From JAQBFJ01 sp032123435 (lineage in GTDB: Bacteria; Verrucomicrobiota; Kiritimatiellia; UBA8416; JAQBFJ01), in NCBI GenBank assembly GCA_032123435.1, contig JAQBFJ010000183.1, forward strand, positions 1 to 10,062: a stretch of DNA of 10,062 bases. The letters are read 5' to 3'. Below the pieces are notes generated by a model. That model was not told where the DNA came from, made no database searches, and saw only the letters and a list, made by a program, of their open reading frames with translations. A program made the position numbers and the translations under genes. Below are positions 6,139 to 10,062 of the stretch, piece by piece (the stretch's first letter is position 1; each line of letters starts with the position of its first letter).

Positions 6139-7373
6139 CTACGACAAACATATCCGAATCTGCGGGTCCGCTCTTTGAGCCAGTTGCGTTGCGTAATACA
6201 ACTCTCAAGAACAAGTTGATCCGTTCTGCAACTTACGAGGGTTATGGTGATGTCAATGGCAAGCCCCGCCCAGAGCTGGCGGATTTGTACCTCGAACTGG
6301 CAGAAGGTGGTGTGGGCACAATCATTACGGGGTTCGTCTTTGTCGCTCAAGCCGGTCGTGCAATACAGCCCCGTCAATGCGGAATCGATACCGATGATAA
6401 GATGGCGGCATGGAAACATATTGTCAGTCGTGTCCGGCGCAATCATGCCGACGTTAGCTTGTTCATGCAGATTGCCCATACAGGTCGCCAGACAAGGAGA
6501 GAATCAACGGGCTTACCTGTGCCCGGCGTCTCATCACGCAAATGCACCTATTTCAAACAAAAAGTCCAAGCCCTGGATAATGCCGGAATCGAAAACATAG
6601 TATGGGAATTCGCTGAAGCAGCGCGACGCGCGAAAGAAGCCGGTTTTGATGGCGTACAGATCCACGCAGCTCATGGGTATCTGGTGCATCAGTTTCTATC
6701 GCCATGGACGAACACACGAAAAGACAGGTGGTCGGATGGCCCTCTGTTTCTTGAAGAAATCATCCGTGCTATTCGAGAGAAGAACGGTGCCGATTTCCCC
6801 GTCCTTGTCAAGCTTAGCTGGGCCGACGACAACGGGCCAGGCATAGATCTCTACAGCACAATCCGGACAGTGAAGCGACTTGAATCTCTTGACGTGGATG
6901 CTGTCGAGGTCAGCTATGGCTCAATGGAATTCGCATTGAATATCATCCGCGGCGCGTGTCCTGCCAACGTCATCCTCAAGGTCAACCCTCTCTTCAGCCA
7001 TATTCCCGGTGTTGCCAGAAGCATCTGGAAGAGCATCTTTCTTGCTGCGTACATAAGGCAATTCATGCCTTTCGAGCAGGCCTACAATGTTGATGCCGCC
7101 CGGAGGATCAAGGCGCAAACGTCTTTGTCAGTAATTCCGGTAGGTGGAATCCGGACCGTCAACAGTATGATCGACTGCGTGAAAAAAGGACTCTCTGCCG
7201 TATCGCTGTGCAGACCTCTGATCTGCGAACCGGATCTGCCCCGCAAACTCCGAACTGGAGAAACAGCGGAATCACGGTGCACGAATTGCAATCTTTGTAC
7301 GGCTTACTGTGACAGCACCAGCACATTGAAGTGCTATCAGAACGGAAAGGAAACAACGAATGAAAACGCTTGA
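6135..7373 (+). CDS. Old Yellow Enzyme-family NADH:flavin oxidoreductase with C-terminal cysteine cluster
   Basis: 412 residues, a single FMN-barrel with no trailing FAD/NAD domain such as that of 2,4-dienoyl-CoA reductase. Visible family landmarks: 'LFEPVALRNTTLKNKLIRSA' at the N-terminus, 'MQIAHTGRQ' (Gln, His and Gly-Arg of the FMN/substrate site), 'IHAAHGYLVHQFLSPWTN' (active-site Tyr), 'PVGGI' and 'SLCRPLICEPDLP'. The stretch normally reading 'RTDEYGGSxxNR' is replaced by 'RKDRWSDGPLF'. The end carries C382-x2-C385-x2-C388-x3-C392-x7-C400; the C382/C385/C388/C400 spacing resembles the [4Fe-4S] motif of dienoyl-CoA reductase-like enzymes. The family reduces activated C=C bonds (enones, enoyl thioesters) with NAD(P)H via FMN. 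In this operon it could reduce an enone or a lipid double bond (inference). ATGA overlap with the ThiL-like gene; 14-base overlap with the next. Confidence 0.88.
   Translation: MTTTNISESAGPLFEPVALRNTTLKNKLIRSATYEGYGDVNGKPRPELADLYLELAEGGVGTIITGFVFVAQAGRAIQPRQCGIDTDDKMAAWKHIVSRVRRNHADVSLFMQIAHTGRQTRRESTGLPVPGVSSRKCTYFKQKVQALDNAGIENIVWEFAEAARRAKEAGFDGVQIHAAHGYLVHQFLSPWTNTRKDRWSDGPLFLEEIIRAIREKNGADFPVLVKLSWADDNGPGIDLYSTIRTVKRLESLDVDAVEVSYGSMEFALNIIRGACPANVILKVNPLFSHIPGVARSIWKSIFLAAYIRQFMPFEQAYNVDAARRIKAQTSLSVIPVGGIRTVNSMIDCVKKGLSAVSLCRPLICEPDLPRKLRTGETAESRCTNCNLCTAYCDSTSTLKCYQNGKETTNENA
7347..7351 (+). promoter_or_regulatory. Shine-Dalgarno AAGGA for the oxoamine synthase
   Basis: AAGGA with an 8-base spacer to the ATG at 7360, lying in the last codons of the flavoenzyme gene. 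It supports the 14-base overlapping start and argues against the next in-frame ATG (7408) as the true start. Confidence 0.65.
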
Positions 7374-8631
7374 AGTCGAAAAAGCAACAGGACGGTTTGA
7401 GGACTTCATGTCCAACGACGGTGACTCCGACGTCTTTGAGAAGGTCAATAACCTGTCAGACTTCCTGCAGGAGCATCCCCAGGCGTGCCTCGAGGGGCTG
7501 GGATTGCAGGTGCTTGGGCCCGCAGATCACACGGTTAGGGTGCGGGAAGCGAACCAGCAAGATAGAGACGTAATTATGCTCGGGTCAAATTCGTATCTGT
7601 CGTTAACAACGCATCCCCAGGTGGTTGCTGCGAGTAAAGATGCGTGCGACAAATACGGTTATGGAATGGGCGCGGTTTCGCTTTACGCAGGAACAAGCGT
7701 TCTTCACAGGCAGTTGGAAAGACTTATTGCGGAATTCTATGAAGCCGAGGATGCAATCATCTTTCCGTGTGGGTATTCCGGTAATGTTGGGGTGATATCA
7801 GCCCTATGCGGTAAAGGCGATGTGGTTATCAATGATTCAGCGAATCATGCATCGATCTTTGACGGCTGCCTGCTTTCAGGCGCTGACATCAAGATCTATC
7901 TCCATCGGAACATGATGCACCTGGAAAAGGTCCTCAAGAAATTGCCGGAGAACCAGAAAGGCCGACTGATTGTCACCGATGGTGTATTTTCCATGGACGG
8001 GGACGTGGCTCCTCTTGATGAAATTATCGATCTGGCAAAGAAATACAAGGCGAGAGTAATGGTTGATGACGCTCACGCTCTGGGTGTCATAGGAGAAACA
8101 GGCCGAGGCACGGCAGAGAGGCACGGTCGCATAGGAGATGTCGATATTACATACGGCACGCTGAGCAAAGCTCCCGCAGCCGTTGGCGGTTACTGCGCTG
8201 GGAGCGCCGCGCTTATTCGTTATCTGCGCTATTACGCTCGAACCTATTTCTTCTCTACCAGTCTACCGGCGCCGGTGGTGGCAGGCCTTATCGAAGTGTT
8301 CAAACTTCTTATGGAAGATTGCGCCGGCCGCGACAAGCTGTGGAAGAACGTTGACTACATGTTGAAGGGACTAAAAGAGCTTGGGTTCAATACCGGCGAG
8401 ACAGAATCGGCAATTATTCCGGTTATTGTAGGTAACGAGGAGATTCTCGGTCGATTGCACAACGAACTTAGGCACCGTGGTGTCTTCACGAACCTTGTGA
8501 GCTATCCTGCGGTACGCCGGAAGGAATGTCGTTTACGCGTAAGCATGATGAATTCACTTACCCAGGCCGAGCTTGACCAAGCGTTATCCATTCTTGCGGA
8601 ACTGGGCAGAAAGCACGGCATTATTGCATGA
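7360..8631 (+). CDS. PLP-dependent alpha-oxoamine synthase (serine palmitoyltransferase/BioF/KBL family)
   Basis: 423 residues. These enzymes decarboxylatively condense an amino acid (Ser, Ala or Gly) with an acyl thioester to give an alpha-amino ketone. Visible landmarks: 'GSNSYLSLTTHPQV', 'GYGMGAVSLYAGTSVLHRQL', PLP-stacking H163 in 'HASIFDG', D236 and H239 in 'VDDAHALGV', the Schiff-base Lys K270 in 'TYGTLSKA', and the conserved C-terminal 'RLRVS' whose first Arg normally holds the substrate carboxylate. The catalytic set looks intact. The first 60-70 residues, acidic and before the core, are longer than in E. coli BioF-type proteins. No other biotin gene is nearby, whereas a lipid kinase and an NAD(P) reductase are, so a serine palmitoyltransferase-like role is favoured over BioF or KBL (inference). 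The acyl donor (CoA or ACP) is unknown; no ACP gene is in the window. Its stop overlaps the next ATG as ATGA. Confidence 0.88.
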   Translation: MKTLEVEKATGRFEDFMSNDGDSDVFEKVNNLSDFLQEHPQACLEGLGLQVLGPADHTVRVREANQQDRDVIMLGSNSYLSLTTHPQVVAASKDACDKYGYGMGAVSLYAGTSVLHRQLERLIAEFYEAEDAIIFPCGYSGNVGVISALCGKGDVVINDSANHASIFDGCLLSGADIKIYLHRNMMHLEKVLKKLPENQKGRLIVTDGVFSMDGDVAPLDEIIDLAKKYKARVMVDDAHALGVIGETGRGTAERHGRIGDVDITYGTLSKAPAAVGGYCAGSAALIRYLRYYARTYFFSTSLPAPVVAGLIEVFKLLMEDCAGRDKLWKNVDYMLKGLKELGFNTGETESAIIPVIVGNEEILGRLHNELRHRGVFTNLVSYPAVRRKECRLRVSMMNSLTQAELDQALSILAELGRKHGIIA

Positions 8632-9659
8632 AGCACGCATTCATAACGGGAGCAGCCGGATTCATCGGCAGTTACGTGGCGGAGGAATTTGTCCACCGCA
8701 ATTGGCATGTTACAGCCCTTGTCCATAAACGGGAGTCCACCCGGCTTGCGCGTTTGAATGAGACTGGATGCATTACGTACGTCAAAGGCGATATCACAGA
8801 CTGTGAAAGCCTGAATAAGGCTCTCCTCCTATCCCTTGACCATGGACTTGATGTTATTGTGCACTGTGCTGGCCGCGCCTCAGACATCGGTTGGCGAAGC
8901 GCATTCCGTCAAACGAATCTGGATTCCGTCAAACATCTCGTCAGGCTTACAAAAGAGCGGGATATCGGGCGTTTTGTGTTTGTGTCTACGACGGATGTGT
9001 ATGGGCTCCGAGACTTTAATGGTGAAGCCGAGAGCGATCTTCCGCTCAGTCCTTATCCGCGGAATCCATATCCCGAATTCAAGATCCTTGCGGAAGATTT
9101 CATAAGAAAGGAATTGCCCCCCGACCGTTTCTCCATTCTCAGGCCCGCCCAGGTATGGGGTGTCGGCGACACCACATTGACGGCACGAATTGTCGATTTC
9201 CTCAAGTGGTCGCCATGGATTGTGCATTTCGGGACATGGAAGGGACAGAACCGATGGCCTCTGGCGCATGTTCGGAATGTTGCAATGGCCGCGTACCTTG
9301 CGGCCGCTATGTCGGAATCGGCGGGTCAAACGATCAATGTCCTGGATAACGAGCGCACGAGCATGGATGAATTCTACAGAATACTTGCTAGGGTCTATCT
9401 GCCTCAAAAGAAGTTCAAAACGGTAACACTGCCCTTTTGGGTCGGTTATGTCGTTGGCGCGGCTGTTTCAGGCATTTCAAACTTGTTGAACCTTGATCAT
9501 CCATTCATGGACCCGTCGTTGTATGCTCTATATGCCGTCAGCAGAAATCTGGATTTTAGCAACAAGACATTTCGGGATCTGGCTGATACGGCGGGACAGA
9601 ACATGATGACACTTGAGCAAGGCGTTCAGGAATTGGGACGGGAGAATACTAGGAATTGA
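8628..9659 (+). CDS. NAD(P)-dependent epimerase/3-beta-HSD-type extended SDR reductase
   Basis: 343 residues. The Rossmann motif is T7-G8-A9-A10-G11-F12-I13-G14; 'STTDVYG' at 120-126 and Y148-x3-K152 give the extended-SDR active site. After about residue 265 there is a hydrophobic stretch ('FWVGYVVGAAVSG'), as in membrane-associated 3-beta-hydroxysteroid dehydrogenase-like members, which suggests a lipid or terpenoid substrate at the membrane. Directly following an oxoamine synthase, the simplest role is reduction of the 3-keto product. CerR, an extended SDR, is the comparable reductase in Caulobacter sphingolipid synthesis. Sugar epimerisation is less likely because no glycosyltransferase or other sugar gene is present. 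No good ribosome binding site precedes the ATG; translation probably relies on coupling through the ATGA overlap. Sure of the family, role inferred. Confidence 0.87.
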   Translation: MKHAFITGAAGFIGSYVAEEFVHRNWHVTALVHKRESTRLARLNETGCITYVKGDITDCESLNKALLLSLDHGLDVIVHCAGRASDIGWRSAFRQTNLDSVKHLVRLTKERDIGRFVFVSTTDVYGLRDFNGEAESDLPLSPYPRNPYPEFKILAEDFIRKELPPDRFSILRPAQVWGVGDTTLTARIVDFLKWSPWIVHFGTWKGQNRWPLAHVRNVAMAAYLAAAMSESAGQTINVLDNERTSMDEFYRILARVYLPQKKFKTVTLPFWVGYVVGAAVSGISNLLNLDHPFMDPSLYALYAVSRNLDFSNKTFRDLADTAGQNMMTLEQGVQELGRENTRN

Positions 9660-9727
9660 AACGACTTGATCAGATCATACTTATTGGCGTTTTTGTCCTT
9701 GAACTCTTGCTTGGCACACGAGGTTAA
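9656..9727 (+). CDS. Possible 23-residue membrane peptide with TTG start
   Basis: A TTG at 9656 overlaps the upstream TGA (TTGA), mimicking the ATGA junctions of the operon. GGGAG at 9640-9644 lies 11 bases upstream. The frame runs 23 codons to TAA at 9725-9727, one base before the next ATG. The peptide begins KRLDQ, continues with a hydrophobic core ('IILIGVFVLELLLG') and ends TRG, like a very small single-helix membrane protein. It could be real, a leader coupling translation of the next gene, or chance. A 14-residue core is short for spanning a membrane. Low confidence. Confidence 0.22.
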   Translation: MKRLDQIILIGVFVLELLLGTRG

Positions 9728-9728
9728 A

Positions 9729-10062
9729 ATGAAAAGAGCATTAAAGCCAAACAGCCAAAGCAATTCTGGGAGATCAAGAACGGAGGGCATACTGAGGCGT
9801 TTACCAGGTACGGCCGACAATATCGGCAAGCTCTGGTGGAATTCTATAAGGAAAAGGATGTATGTACTGTTGATAATTGTCATTTCGCTATTTGCGGGAT
9901 GTCTGCTGCTTAACATCATGGCCTACAAGCATGCATACGCGATGCTGCATTTCACTGATAACGAAACAAGGACCCAGAAGCCGGAATCCTTGTCTGTGGC
10001 TCATAAAGCAAAGATCCTTTTCGCGGGAGTCAATATCCCCCGACCCGCCAATGATGCGGAGC
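9729..10062 (+). CDS. Membrane-anchored alpha/beta hydrolase-like protein, N-terminal part (3' end outside window)
   Basis: 111 codons are visible before the window ends. From the ATG at 9729 (GAGG at 9720-9723) there is a polar, basic region of about 43 residues, then one transmembrane helix at about 44-66, then 'AYKHAYAMLHFTD', a Pro-Glu-x-Leu element and 'LFAGVNIPRPAN'. I recognise this arrangement from alpha/beta hydrolases annotated as lysophospholipase-like, which begin with a membrane anchor followed by 'AYrHAraMtHf' and 'Gv.iPRP'. The catalytic triad would lie beyond the window, so the fold is not proven here. An alternative start is the ATG at 9858 with AAGGA at 9848-9852, which would put the anchor at the very N-terminus, as is usual. 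Position after the operon suggests a role in processing the lipid product or an acyl intermediate (inference). Confidence 0.55.
   Translation, partial: MKRALKPNSQSNSGRSRTEGILRRLPGTADNIGKLWWNSIRKRMYVLLIIVISLFAGCLLLNIMAYKHAYAMLHFTDNETRTQKPESLSVAHKAKILFAGVNIPRPANDAE
9848..9852 (+). promoter_or_regulatory. Shine-Dalgarno AAGGA for an alternative hydrolase start
   Basis: AAGGA with a 5-base spacer to the in-frame ATG at 9858. If used, the hydrolase-like protein starts directly with its transmembrane anchor, and the 9660-9857 stretch becomes a leader of about 200 bases. Confidence 0.35.

Noticed and set aside
7360..8631. Calling the oxoamine synthase bioF
   Set aside because: No other biotin genes are in the window, and the context is lipid-like; the family alone cannot distinguish BioF, KBL and serine palmitoyltransferase.
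8880..9407. 175-codon minus-strand ORF opposite the SDR gene
   Set aside because: The plus-strand frame encodes clear SDR motifs over the same bases; the antisense protein resembles no family.
9626..9919. 97-codon minus-strand ORF covering the junction before the hydrolase-like gene
   Set aside because: It is antisense to the hydrolase-like N-terminus, which has recognisable features, and its own product shows none.

Overview
The window is a run of plus-strand genes from a Gram-negative-type bacterium of roughly balanced GC content. No rRNA, tRNA, mobile element, phage gene or CRISPR array is visible. No gene is lineage-diagnostic, so I do not name a phylum. All assignments below rest on reading the translated proteins; no database search was run.

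Region 1 (1-1894) holds two coupled envelope genes. The first is the C-terminal end of a polytopic membrane protein resembling DUF2339. The second is a secreted, C-terminally membrane-anchored protein resembling DUF3999, which is commonly encoded next to DUF2339. They share an ATGA stop/start overlap and look like the end of a separate operon.

Region 2 (1895-1975) is the only real gap before the main cluster. It is about 80 bases long and contains a perfect 15-base palindrome (1901-1915). No convincing promoter or terminator is visible.

Region 3 (1976-9659) is a tight seven-gene operon in which every gene overlaps the next by 4 or 14 bases. In order: a UbiA-family membrane prenyltransferase, a radical SAM enzyme with a SPASM-like C-terminus, a diacylglycerol/sphingosine-type lipid kinase, a ThiL/AIR-synthase-type ATP enzyme with altered motifs, a single-domain Old Yellow Enzyme with a C-terminal cysteine cluster, an alpha-oxoamine synthase (serine palmitoyltransferase/BioF/KBL family), and an NAD(P)-dependent epimerase/3-beta-HSD-type reductase.

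Region 4 (9656-10062) holds a possible 23-residue membrane peptide with a TTG start, then the N-terminal part of a membrane-anchored protein resembling alpha/beta hydrolases, which runs off the window.

Interpretation (inference): the operon looks like an uncharacterised membrane-lipid or lipid-like secondary metabolite pathway. The oxoamine synthase could condense an amino acid with an acyl thioester. The SDR-type reductase could reduce the ketone, the flavoenzyme could reduce an enone, the lipid kinase could phosphorylate a lipid alcohol, and UbiA could attach a prenyl group. The synthase, reductase and lipid kinase combination recalls bacterial sphingolipid/ceramide-phosphate loci, but UbiA, radical SAM, the ThiL-like enzyme and the Old Yellow Enzyme are not part of known sphingolipid pathways. 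No acyl carrier protein or ceramide synthase is in the window. The product cannot be read from the sequence.
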